From contig CAUYUJ010019281.1 of NCBI GenBank assembly GCA_963575745.1, forward strand, positions 1,303,739-1,367,738: a stretch of 64,000 bases of DNA. Reading direction: 5' to 3'. Under the pieces are notes generated by a model. That model was given only the letters and a program-made list of their open reading frames with translations. It was not told where the DNA came from and searched no databases. A program made the position numbers and the translations under genes. The stretch's first letter is position 1. Every line of letters starts with the position of its first letter. Of the stretch, positions 46,192 through 56,600 are shown one piece after another. This stretch comes from Prorocentrum cordatum (Eukaryota; Sar; Dinophyceae; Prorocentrales; Prorocentraceae).

Positions 46192-47751
46192 GTCTTCCCC
46201 AGGCATACTACTTATGTTACCAGTGTTGATAGAGGAGTCGATCCATTGATAGCAGTGTGTCGTTTGGACCTACATGTGTTGATAGCAGTGTCTCGTTTGG
46301 ACCTACATCCATTAATCGCAGTGTCTTGTTTGTACCTACGTGCGTTGATAGCAGTGTCTCGTTTGGACCTACATGTGTTGATAACAGTGTCTCGTTTGGA
46401 TCTACACCCACTGATACCACTGTCTCGTTTGGACCTACATGTGTCGATAGCAGTGTCTCGTTTGGACCTACACATGTTGATAGCAGTGTCTCGTTTGGAC
46501 CTATATCCATTGATAGCACTGTTCCGTTTGGACCTACATGTGTTGATAGCAGTGTCTCGTCTGGACTTACATGTGTTGATAGCAGTGTCTCGTTTGGACA
46601 TACATCCATTGATAACAAGGTTGCCTTTGGGCAGCGTCTCCTTTGGACCTACATGTGTTGTTAGCAGTGTCTCGTTTGGACCTACATGTGTTGATAGCAG
46701 TCTCCTTTGGACCTACATCCATTGATAGCAGTGTCTTGTTTGTACCTACATGCGTTGATAGCAGTGTCTCGTTTGGACCTACCCGTGTTGATAGCAGTGT
46801 TTCGTTTGGATCTACACCCACTGATCCCATTGTCTCGTTTGGACCTACATGTGTTGTTCGCAGTGTTGCGTTTTGACCTACATGTGTTGATAGCAGTGTC
46901 TCGTTTGGACATACATCCATTGATGGCAGTGTCTCGTTTGTACCTACATGCGTTGATAGCAGTGTCTCGTTTGGACCTACATGTGTTGATAGCAGTGTCT
47001 CGTTTGAACCTACATCCATTGATAGCACTGTTCCGTTTGGACCCACATGCGTTGATGGCAGTGTCTCGTTTGGACCTACATGTGTTGATAGCAGTGTCTC
47101 GTTTGGATCTACACCCACTGATCCCATTGTCTCGTTTGGACCTACATGTGTTGTTCGCAGTGCTGCGTTTTGACCTACATGTGTTGATAGCAGTGTCTCG
47201 TTTGGACCTACATCCATTGATGGCAGTGTTTCGTTTGTACCTACATGCGTTGATAGCAGTGTCTCGTTTGGACCTACATGTGTGGATAGCAGCGTCTCGT
47301 TTGAACCTACATCCATTGATGGCACTGTTCCGTTTGGACCTACATGCGTTGATGGCAGTGTCTCGTTTGGACCTACATGTGTTGATAGCAGTGTCTCGTT
47401 TGGACATACATCCATTGATAGCAAGGTTGCGTTTGGACCTACATGTACATGTGTTGATAGCAGTGTCTCGTTTGGACCTACATCCATTGATAGCAGTGTC
47501 TTGTTTGTACCTACGCGCGTTGATAGCAGTGTCTCGTTTGGACCTACATGTGTTGATAGCAGTGTCTCGTTTGGACCTACATCCATTGATAGCACTGTTC
47601 CGTTTGGACCTACATGCGTTGATCGCAGTGTCCCGTTTGGACCTACATGTGTTGATAGCAGTGTCTCGTTTGGACACGCATCCATTGAACGCAAGGTTGC
47701 GTTTGGACCTGCATGTCTTCATAGCAGTGTCTCGTTTCTTCGTCCTTCGAG
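46192..47751 (+). repeat. 33-bp satellite array, 297-bp higher-order repeat, inside a candidate intron
   Basis: About 45 monomers of TTGATAGCAGTGTCTCGTTT plus GGACCTACATGTG. Variants (TCCATTGATAGCACTG, ACCCACTGATCCCATTG, TGCGTTGATGGCAG) recur in a fixed order. Landmark GCGTTTTGACC occurs at 46868 and 47165, exactly 297 bp or nine monomers apart. The array lies between CAG|GTCTTCC (46191/46192) and TTCGAG|GTCGCACGG (47751/47752). These are plausible GT-AG ends in phase 0, with AGGTC at both junctions. The monomer is 11 codons and stop-poor, so long frames appear on both strands (SSVSFGPTCVD forward, GPNETLLSTHV reverse). I treat those as artefacts. Confidence 0.85.
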
Positions 47752-50700
47752 GTCGCACGGCGCCTCATCAACCTGGAGGAGCTCGAGTACTCTCTCGCGA
47801 CCGACGAGGAGCCCTACGAGGCAGCCTGCCAGAGCCGCTTCAGCTCGCCAGAGATCATTGCTGTCGTCGGCGACGTGATCCGCCGGCTGCGGCTCTTGAA
47901 AGGCACTCGGGCGGCGATTGGCAGGAAAGGCTTCGGCACTGACCTCCAGATCCTGTCAGAGGCGTCGGCGGAGGATTTCATGGAGGCGCTAAACATCGCT
48001 AAGCCGGGCGACTGCATCGGCTCCGCCATTTCACGCCCGGGCATGCCTGCCAAAGTCAAGACTGCCCTCAGGACGTTGCTACTTAGCACTTCCGATGTCC
48101 CTGGCACGGAGGGGCGGAAAACCGCACTCCGCTTCGACGGGCACGGCAACAACCTCAAGTTCGGCGCGGCCAGCTTCTTCGTCACACCGAACTTCGCAGA
48201 CACGCACAGCCCGTTGGTCCTCCAACTCCACGAAGGGCCCGGAAAGCGGAGCCACTAAGACATTCGCGGGGGCGCGGTTGGCGCGGTGGCCAGAGCCGGC
48301 GGCGCTTCTCAGCCTGCTGGCCCTGACCTGCGGAGTCCAGCTCCGGCCATGCCTTCTCTGGAGCGGATGCACCAGATAGTGGCAGCAGACCCGCGGGCGC
48401 AGGCCAAGTTCTTCCTGTTGATGACGGAGCTTCACTACCGCTACATCATCGGCTTAGAGCGCCTGTTTGTTGGCCGCACAACGCTAGCCCGACAGGCGGT
48501 GACAACGGAGGACGACGTGGCAGCGTCTCTGCAGCCGTGCGTGGCCCCAGGCACCACTGATGTGCAAGCGCCTTTCGAAGCACAGGGTCGGGGCTTCACG
48601 CGCGGCCACGGCAAAGGCCACAGCGTCATCGGGCCTACGATGGCGTGGCTGCGGTCGGCAGTGGTCGGAGGCCTGCGCACCGCCGCTCGGGAGCTGCGAA
48701 CTGCGCTTCTTTCCACCGCGGAGACCGTGCAGTACGAAGCTGCCAACGAGCCCGCACGGCAGCTGGGGCTTCCTGACGTCGCGCCAGAGCCTTTCACAGC
48801 CAGGCAGCAACGACAGAGCCGCATGGACGGAGGGGAAGAGGAGGACGGCACCCTGCGCGACGAGGTGCCTCTCGGCCCGCCAGTGGAGCAGCCGCACCTG
48901 GTGGAGGAGCGAGCGCGGGCAGCCGCAGAGAACCGGATGCCTGCAATCGGCGCTGCAGCGTACCGGGGCCTCCCGCTCACAGGAGCCTTTCAGTCTACGT
49001 TTCCAAGCTACCGCCAACGAACTAGCTTCGGGCAGCTAGGTGGCGCTCCTCAGCCTGCCATGGCAGCCAGCCATGCTAGCCTCTTCCAGACGAACGAGGA
49101 TGGAGCGATTCAGGAAGTCCTCAAGCCCGATGGCTCGCCGGCTTCGGTCGAGGAGATTACCGCAGATGCGGAGGCTTGGGCGGTAGCGTTTAGCCATGAC
49201 TTCTTTTGCAACATCTGCTCCAACCACGAGCACGACTGCACCGAGACGTGCGTCAAGTACGTCAAGAAGAAGCTCGAGGCCAAAGAGAGTCTGCGCTCGA
49301 ACAGAACCCCGTCGTGCCGCTTCTGGTTCTTTCGCATCCAGCAGCTATGTCTAGCAGGCCGCACCAAGCGAGTGCGTCGGCGCGGCAAGCCTTTGGTCCG
49401 GACTCCGTTCATCGACTTCTCTGATGACCGCAACCAGCGGTGCCGCTGCCAGGTCAAACGCGACCAGCCGTTCAGGAGCTCCAGCAACGACGTCTCTCAA
49501 GTGACCAGCCGGTGCAACGTGGATTTCCAGTTCTTGATGTGCGCGCCTGACGAGTCTGCCGAGGCAGCAAAAGTGCTTCAGCCTGGTGGTGCTCCTCAGC
49601 CTGCCCAGGACGGGCTGCCTGCGGCCGCCCCAGCTCAGCTGGCCAAGCGCAGAAGGCTTACCAAGAAAACGGCCAGCATGAAGAACCCAGAGTCGGCAAT
49701 CGCATTGCGCTCATCCAAACAACTCGGCGGCCGCAAAAAGTGGCTCTACGGTTGTGGCTCCTTGCATCCGACAGATGCATCTGTCGTGGAGAGCTTCCAA
49801 GCTGCTTTCCAGAAGGCTTTCTCCATGGACTTCTACATCACGAAGTACCAGGGCAAGATGATGGAGTCCATGACGCCGCTCTTCCAGTCTATGCTCACCG
49901 GCATGCAGCGTCTGGAGCAGCAGGAGAGGGACGAGAAGGAGGAGGAAGCCCGGAAGGTGCTCAGTGAGGGCGGCGCTGATGGCGAGGACCAGACGCTGGC
50001 CAAACGGGGCCGGACGCGCGAGGATCTCGCTCGCCGCGCTCGGCGGGTCTGTATCCGCCTGGCGTCGATGGCGAACCGGTGCTTCTGGCTCTCCACGACG
50101 GAGGTGGCCGTGCATATCCTCACAGGCGGCGACTGCCTCCAGTCGCACCACAATGTGCGGCTCTTCACGAGACAACTACAGTGGGCCTGCCAGCAGTGCA
50201 AACGCTTGCTAAACCATGAAGGTTCGGGCGAGGAGACGCATAATGATCAGGTGCCAATACAAGCAGTCCGCATCCAGATCCCTGACGCCGACAACGAGGA
50301 GGAGGACGCAGCAGGTGACACCAGCGGTGCTCCTCAGCCTCCTGGAGACACTCCTGCTGGTGATGAGCAAGGTGGCGGTGCGGAGTGCGAGGACATGCAC
50401 GCGTGCACCACCAGCACGAACACGGCCGACGACTACGCCCACAGAGGCCCTCGCCTGCAGACCATGCCGTACTACGTCTACAGGATGTACGTCCGGCGAG
50501 TCCTGAAGCCGAGCCGGGTCAAAGCTTCTGGACCGCGATTCTTCGCCTTCGAGAGCCACTACGTCTTGGCTCCGCGGTACATGCAGGAGGTCCGGTTGAC
50601 GCGGAGTCACGCCCCCACCATCGATGGCTTCCAGTGCCCGACCTGGGCACAGGACCCCGAGCAGAACTCGCTCTTCAAGGCCCTCCTCTTCACGCCTTGG

Positions 50701-51830
50701 GCGTGCGAGTGTCCCCTCTCTTGTGGCTGCGTTACTCAGTACAGCCATATGCTGAGGAACTGCGACTGCCCCGCCGTGCGCCCATACTCGTTCGAGCGGG
50801 CGTGGCGGCTTCGGTGCGCGGAGATCCACGTGTTGGCAGCGCGCGCAGACTCCAGGAGCCGCCTGGCCCGCAAGAGGCTCGTGCTCGCGGACACGACCCT
50901 CTTCTCCGAGCTGAAAGAGCCCCGGGCGAACCTCGAGGAGGGCGAGCTGGTGCTCCTCAGCCTAGCGCACTTCGCAAGGTCCCAGCTGGCGCGGCGCATG
51001 CCAGCGGAGGCGGCACGGCGCATCCTCGCCTTCAGTGACCACCACTGCCGGTGGCACGAGGAACAGTGCACCCTGGCGGAGTTCTGCGCGCACGTGGCGC
51101 GAGACGTGCTGGCGCACGTGGACCTCGCGGCGGAGGCGCGGGTTAAGCCTCGGCCAGCAACGACTGCACACCTCGAGGCGGATGAAGACTCCGCGAGCGA
51201 TGCCGAAGGGCTCAAGGGGCGAGTCCCGCTGGAGCTCGTTGACGTGGGTGGAGGCGGCGGCAGCGACGTAGAGGAGGACGTGGAGGACGCCGAGATTACC
51301 GAGATCTCCCGGTTTCCGCTGCGGGACCACGTCAGAGCAACCGAGCTGGCCCTACAGCAAGACCAACTGCAGCGCTTGGACCAGAAGGGCCGCCTCAGCT
51401 ACGCCGATAAGCAGTTGAAGAACCTCGACCGAGCGTACAGCGGCATGCTGCAGCCCAGCTTTGCACTGCCAGCCAGCAGCGGCGCGCGGGAACATCAGGG
51501 CACGCGGCTGGACGAGACCTTCTCTGACATGCTCGCCCTACAGCGGCAAAGCATTGCGCTCCAAAAGAAGCAAGCGAGCCCGGATGGAGAGATCTTGCCC
51601 GATGCTGCGGACGACTGGCTCCCCAGCGGTGCTCCTCAGCCTGCTGCCGAGGACGCCCAACCAGAACTCGTTCCGCAGCTCTTGGCCATGCAGGGCCCGG
51701 CGGCTGTTGCGTGGAAGCTCGTCACTGATGCCCACTGCACGGAGGAGCAGATTGACGCGGTGGCGTTGTTTGCGTTGTCTCTGCAGAAACGCTTTGACGG
51801 CAGACCAGACAAGACAACGCATCTCTCCCC
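47752..51830 (+). CDS. Helitron-like Rep (HUH endonuclease) region, with one in-frame stop
   Basis: The rolling-circle nuclease part of the transposase. From 47752: [13 protein letters not shown], then [20 protein letters not shown] and [20 protein letters not shown], the classic Helitron N-domain block. TAA at 48256-48258 breaks the frame, which then runs open from 48259. After it come [30 protein letters not shown] (HUH position), [15 protein letters not shown] with CRFWFFRI, and FYITKYQGK with two tyrosines at 49834 and 49846 as in the Rep active site. Next come [18 protein letters not shown] and a long acidic linker. The first His of the HUH pair appears to be Arg (48601). The 17-base repeat is in frame five times. 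The frame is left near 51827-51831 for the helicase frame. Family assignment is firm; activity of this copy is doubtful. Confidence 0.85.
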
Positions 51831-53494
51831 GTGGCGTCCGCGACAGGCAACCACAGAGCGATCTGGCTCGGTGGAGGCGGTGTCGGCAAGACGCGCACCC
51901 TCTCCAAAGTGGTGGAGCCGATGGCCATCACTTACTTCGGCGAGCAGGGGTACCTCGGCAAAGCGCAGTCCAACCACGCCGCACACAACCTCGGCCCGCG
52001 CGGCAGGACCATGCATTCCTCCAATGGCCTGCTCATGTCGGATTCCATGCAGACAGCCAGGCTGCGCTTGACGCCACAGACGCAGAAAAAGCTGGATCGC
52101 CTCACAGGCACACTCGGCGTCGACGTGATCGATGAGCTGGGTGCTGTGCCGGGGCCTTTGCTGCATGCAGATGCACTGCGCACGACCTACGGCAGGGCGT
52201 TGCGCTACAACCTGGACCCCACGAAGTACATGCGCCCGCAGGAGACGTGGGGACGCATGCCTGTGAAGATCTTGTGCGGGGACTTCTACCAGTTGCCGCC
52301 AGTCCCCGCCACCGCTTCCCTGCTGGCGCCTCACGCGGGCCAATCCTACGAACACCAACAGGGTAGGAAGTTGCTCGCCGACATCGAGTACGTCATCGAT
52401 TTCGTGCAGATGCAGCGCTTTACAGACCCGTTGCAACTCGAGGTTCTCCACGCCATGAGAACTCCAGGCGGAAAAAAGATCTCTGACGAGAGCTGGCAGG
52501 CGATCGTCAAAACAGAGGTCGTTAGCTCTAGCGGTGCTGCTCAGCCTGCTGCCAGCAGCAGCGAAGCCGCTCAGCCACCTCAGTGGGGCCCTCGGTTGCG
52601 TGCAGCACGAGGCTGGTACGAGTCGGCCTATGAGTGGCGCATCGTCTCTTACGCCATGCATGCACAGGCCAAGCTTGATGCGCACGATGCTGGCCAGCTG
52701 CTCTTTTACGTCCCAGCAATCGACAGACCAGCTGCGCGCCTCGCGAAGCCTGATTTCGACGAGATGCGCGCGGAGCCCAACATCGGCGCTACCGCAAAAA
52801 TGCCGGGGCTGCTGCCGCTCTTCGTTGGCATGGAGGTCATCCTGACAGAATCCGTCTTGCCGCCGAAGTATGTCCGTGGCGCGCCAGGCAAAGTGGTAGG
52901 CATAGAGCTGCACGCTCTGGAGCCTCCGGTGGAGGGCCGCCCGTCCATTGTCTCGGACGGTGTGGTCGTACTCTACTACATGCCAAAGGCCGTCTATGTC
53001 AAGATCGATGACAGCGATGAACTTTTCTTGAAGGCCGCGCCGGTGACAGCTGGCAGTGCTTCTCAGCCTGCCGGCCCCGACCTGCGCGGAGTGCTCGCGA
53101 TCACCCCGCAGGCGCGCCCCTGGAAGTTCAAAGCGAAGACAGGTGGCCCGGCCATCGCGGTGTCCAGGACGCAGTTGACCGTGCTGCCCAAAAGCAGGGG
53201 ACTCTGCATGGCGTCCAGGGCAAGACGACGGACCCAGGCTTCATCGTGCACTGGACGTTTCCGCCAGGACTCAAGAAGGAGTCCATTTGGCTTGCCTACT
53301 ACGTCAGCCTGTCGCGCCCCAGAAGCTTCAACCAACTCTTGAGCCACGGCTTGCCTGACCGGAGCATCATCGAATCCGGCCCCCCGGAACAGATCGCCAA
53401 GGCCTTCGCCGAGCTCTTCGCGGACAAGATTGCCGCGACGAAGATCGCTTGCGCGAAGGCCCGACAGCAACTGGGATGGCCTGCGCGAGCTTGA
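51831..53494 (+). CDS. Helitron-like PIF1-type helicase region, frameshifted
   Basis: SF1B helicase that unwinds the donor strand. Walker A GGGGVGKT at 51870-51893; Walker B VIDELG with Asp-Glu at 52131-52136; motif III CGDFYQLPPV at 52275-52305; then PLFVGMEVILTE, and at the end a motif VI YYVSLSRPRSF near 53300. The frame changes relative to the Rep region near the C4 run 51827-51830. It changes again near 53195-53207, where TLHGVQGKTTDPGFIVHW continues in a third frame to TGA 53494. Each change looks like a single-base indel. All helicase motifs are present once the frames are followed. Two in-frame 17-base repeats (GAAQPA, SASQPA) sit between motifs, not inside them. Confidence 0.85.
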
Positions 53495-53519
53495 GGAGCC
53501 ATGAGATGCAGGTTGCGTT

Positions 53520-54060
53520 GTGGCGGTGCTGTTCAGTCTGTCCGTCTGCATTCGCGTGGTGCTTCTCAGCCTGCATGCGCGTGGTGCTTCTCAGCCTGCG
53601 CTCGTGTGCAGCTGTGCGCGGTGAGCCTGCACGTGTCGCGGAATGCTTTTCAGCCTGCGCGTGTCTGCAATGCTTTTCAGCCTGCACGTTTTGCAGCTTC
53701 TCCGCTTCGCACGCCGCTCCTCAGCGCGGTCCTCTGAAAAAAGGACAGTCATCATCTCATCGTCGCACTCATCATCGCACTCATCATCATCATTCATTGC
53801 CAGCGTTGATAGCAGTGTCTTGTTTTTACACGACTCCCACTGTTGATAGCAATGTCTCGTTTTGACACACTTCCAGCGTTGATAGCAGTGTCTCCTTTTT
53901 ACACGACTCCCACCATTCACAGCAAAGTTTTGTTTTGACACACTGCGAGCGTTGATAGCAGTGTCTCCTTTTTACACGACTGCCACCATTGATAGCAGTG
54001 TCTCGTTTTGACACATTTCCAGCGTTGTTAGCAGTGTCTCCTTTTTACAGGACTCCGAAC
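53520..54060 (+). repeat. Terminal cluster of both element repeat families
   Basis: 53520-53710 has at least five copies of the 17-base repeat (two exact, at 53558 and 53583, the rest variants such as ATGCTTTTCAGCCTGC). 53798-54040 has about six monomers of GTTGATAGCAGTGTCTC spaced 30-35 bp with CTTTTTACACGACTCCCACC or TTTTGACACACTTCC. Nothing of either family is seen after about 54060, so this marks the right side of the element. Confidence 0.8.
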
Positions 54061-54214
54061 TACAACTACTACTTCACTGTTACCACTGTTTCATCTTTCC
54101 TGCTCTTATTGCTAATACTACTGCGACTGTTACTGCTGCTGCATGCCTCCAGCTATGCTACTACATATCGATGTTAGGTTGCTTTGCCGGGATAATTTGA
54201 ATGTCATTTTAAGC

Positions 54215-54620
54215 CCTTTTGCGGCCGTCCTGGGGCCCTCTTGGGCGTCCTGGGAAACCGGAAATCATGTTCCCGGAGAGGCTTCTGGGAACATGATTTC
54301 GAACGAGGCCCTATTGGGCCTCCCTGAGGCCGTTTTGGGGGCCTCCTCGGCCGGCTTTGGGGCCTTTGGGGCCGTCTTGGGCTGTCTTGGGGTTCCTCGG
54401 GGGCCACTCTGGGGACGAAGCAAGCGAGTATGCTGAAATTGTACGTCTTACACGAGGAATGGGTAAAGTTTTGCCTCTTGAAGGCCCTCTTGGGCCCCTC
54501 TTCGGCCATCTTCAAGCCATCTCGGGCCCTCTTGAGGCGCTCTTGGACGTCTTGGGGCCCTCTGCGGCCTCGATGAGGCTGTCTTGTGTGCCTCTTGGGC
54601 TGTCACGCGGGCAGCGTCGC
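54215..54620. repeat. GGCCTCTTGGG array with hairpin copy 1
   Basis: GGGGCCGTCTTGGGCCTCTT-type repeats. A perfect 13-bp stem AAATCATGTTCCC / GGGAACATGATTT lies at 54262-54299. Layout matches 54.96-55.5 kb, including AAGCAARCGAGTATGCTGAA and GAGGAATGGG strings, so the two blocks are duplicates of one unit of about 780 bp. Confidence 0.75.
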
Positions 54621-54940
54621 CGCCGTCGGCGTGACCGTCGTCGTCGCCGTCGATCGTCGATCGGCGCCGTCGACTATTGTCATCGTCGTCGATCGTCGTC
54701 GTCGTCGGTCGTCGACCGTCGTAGATCGTCGTCGTCGTCGTCATCGTCGTCGTCGTCGTCTTCAATCACCGTCGCCGGTCGTCGTCGCCGATCGTCGATC
54801 GCCCTCGAGCCTCCTCCTCTCTCCCCCCCTCCTCCCCTCCACTCCTCCTCCCTGCCTCCTCCTCCTTTTCCTCTGCCTCTTCCTCCTCCTCCTCCTCCGC
54901 CCTCTCCGTCTCCTCCGCGCGGAAGAAATCCAATAACATC
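54600..54940. repeat. GTC-rich and CTC-rich triplet tract
   Basis: GTCGTCGTC/GATCGTC at 54610-54800, then CCTCCTCCTC to 54910. Sits between two copies of the GGCCTC unit. No gene. Confidence 0.8.
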
Positions 54941-54959
54941 TCACGCAAATCAACGAACT

Positions 54960-55500
54960 GTGGCCATCCGGGCCTTTTTGAAGGTCCTTTTAGAGCCCTT
55001 TTGGGGCCGTCCTGGGGCCCTCTTGGGCGTCCTAGAAGCCCGGAAATCATGTTCCCGGAGAGGCTTCTGGGAACATGATTTCGAACGAGGCCCTCCTGGG
55101 CCTTCCTGAGGCCGTCTTGGGGGCCTCCTGGGCCGGCTTTGGGGCCTCTTGGGCCGTCTTTGGGGGTTTCCGTGAGCCTCACAGGACGACCCGTTTGGGC
55201 CGTCGTGGGCCCTCTTGGGCCTCTCTTGGGCTGTCTTGGGGCTCGGGGGCGTCTGGGGCACTGTGAGGACCAAGCAAACGAGTATGCTGAAAATGCATGC
55301 TTTACGAATGGGAATGGGCCAGTGTTTGCCTCTTGAAGACCCTCTTGGGGCCCTCTTCGGCCATCTTCAAGCCATCTCGGGCGCTGTTGGGGCGCTCTTG
55401 AGCGTCTTGGGGCCCTCTTGGGCCTCGCTGAAGCTGTCTTGTGGGTCTCTTGGGCTGTCTTTGGGGCCTCATGGGCCGTCTTGGGCGGGTTCGTGGACCC
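54960..55500. repeat. GGCCTCTTGGG array with hairpin copy 2
   Basis: Second copy of the 54.2-kb unit. The hairpin at 55044-55081 is identical to copy 1 (13-bp stem, loop-side GGAGAGGCTTCT). Confidence 0.75.
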
Positions 55501-55719
55501 CACAGGACGCCCGGGGCGGCCATGCCAACCGGTGGCACCACCCCACCCCCGCCCCCAGGCCCCGTCCGTCTGTCCTACTGCCTCTCCAAACCCTCTCCAA
55601 CCTCCCGATTCCCGGACCCCCGTCCCTTCCCCCCAGAGCACCGCAGCAGCAGGAAAGCGTTCCGAAATGGTGAGAAATCATGTTCCCGGAAAGCGTTCAA
55701 GAATATGAATCGTACTTCG

Positions 55720-56180
55720 TCCAAGGCGCCTCGGAAGGCGCAGAATACTCCTCCAAGGCGCGGAATCATGTTCCCGGACCGCCTTCCGGGAACATGATGG
55801 GGACGACCTCCTGAGGGCCTCCAGTGGGCCTCTTGGGGGCCTCTCGGGGGCCTGTGGGGCTCTCCTGGAGGCGTCTTGGGGCGCGCTCAGGGCCATTTTT
55901 GGGCATCTTGGGGGCCTCTCGGGGGCCTCCAGGGAGGCTCTTGGGGGTCTCTTTGGGGCCTCTTGGGGCCTCGCGGGGCCCTCTTGGGGCCCGCTGGGCT
56001 CGCTTAGGCAGTTTGAAGCCCTGTCGGGGCTCTCCTGGAACCGTTTTGGGCGGCTCCTGGGCCATCTTGGGGCTCTCCTGGGCCGTCTTGGAACGATTTT
56101 GGGGGTCTCTTGGGCCGTCTTGGGGCGGTCTTGGGGGCCTCTTCGGCCGTCTTGGAGCGGTTTTGGGAGACTCTTGGACG
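55720..56180. repeat. Segmental duplication, copy A, with hairpin copy 3
   Basis: The block begins GTCCAAGGCGCCTCGGAAGG. It carries the hairpin ATCATGTTCCCGGA / TCCGGGAACATGAT (55765-55798, 14-bp perfect stem, 6-base loop) and runs through a GGCCTC array to GAGACTCTTGGACGG. Copy B at 57090-57560 is nearly identical over about 450 bp. Confidence 0.85.
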
Positions 56181-56183
56181 GCC

Positions 56184-56218
<35 letters not shown>

Positions 56219-56600
56219 ATACACACATATATATGCACATGTATACTTATATCTACATATATGCATACATATATATATATATACATATATATATATAGAC
56301 GGAAGAAATTGAAATACGTGGAAGGAAGTGGCACGACTCGGGAGGGCTTGGGGGAGGGGTATATATATACATACACATACATACACACATATACATATAT
56401 ATAGAGAGAGAGATAGATAGAAACATACGTAAGACGTGTAGGATTGTGTACACAGGAGAAGGACAATATAGAGAAACATACGTACGTCGTCCAAGGCGCC
56501 TCGGAAGGCGCCTCGGAAAGCTATATATATATAGAGAGAGAGAGAGAGAAACATACGTAAGACATGTAGGATTGTGTACACAGGAGAAGGACAAGCTATA
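56176..56600. repeat. TA/TG microsatellites with short duplications
   Basis: (TA)n, (TG)n and TATATACA tracts at 56176-56302, 56357-56405 and 56520-56535. GAAACATACGTAAGAC...GTGTACACAGGAGA occurs near 56428, 56548 and again near 57019. Confidence 0.85.

Larger units (their letters stand above)
34050..53722 (+). repeat. Dispersed 17-base repeat GGTGCTTCTCAGCCTGC, more than 30 copies
   Basis: Copies lie at, for example, 34082, 34415, 35533, 36165, 36243, 36316, 38473, 39249, 39491, 42147, 42822, 43097, 44986, 48300, 49045, 49586, 50323, 51628, 52533, 53056, 53558 and 53583. All are on the plus strand. Common variants are GCTCCTCAG and GCTGCTCAG for GCTTCTCAG. Flanks often extend it to CTGC...GCAG. 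Inside the EEP, four-repeat, Rep and helicase ORFs they share one phase (GA-S/P-QPA). In the unidentified ORF at 38 kb they read VLLSL. Clusters of tandem units of about 74 bp carrying it lie at 36160-36400 and 53520-53710. I saw no copy elsewhere in the window on either strand. Confidence 0.9.

Noticed and set aside
46192-47751. CRISPR-like array (regular 33-bp period)
   Set aside because: There are no unique spacers; repeats abut directly and form a higher-order satellite. The genome is eukaryotic and no cas gene is near.
46217-47942. Repeat protein of 11-residue units (SSVSFGPTCVD or GPNETLLSTHV)
   Set aside because: The 33-bp satellite gives open frames on both strands; it interrupts a recognisable transposase frame at plausible splice sites.
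33968-53494. Bacterial operon or phage interpretation of the same-strand gene cluster
   Set aside because: Rep/helicase motifs are of the eukaryotic Helitron type, spacers are long and repetitive, a candidate intron is present and no ribosome binding sites are seen.
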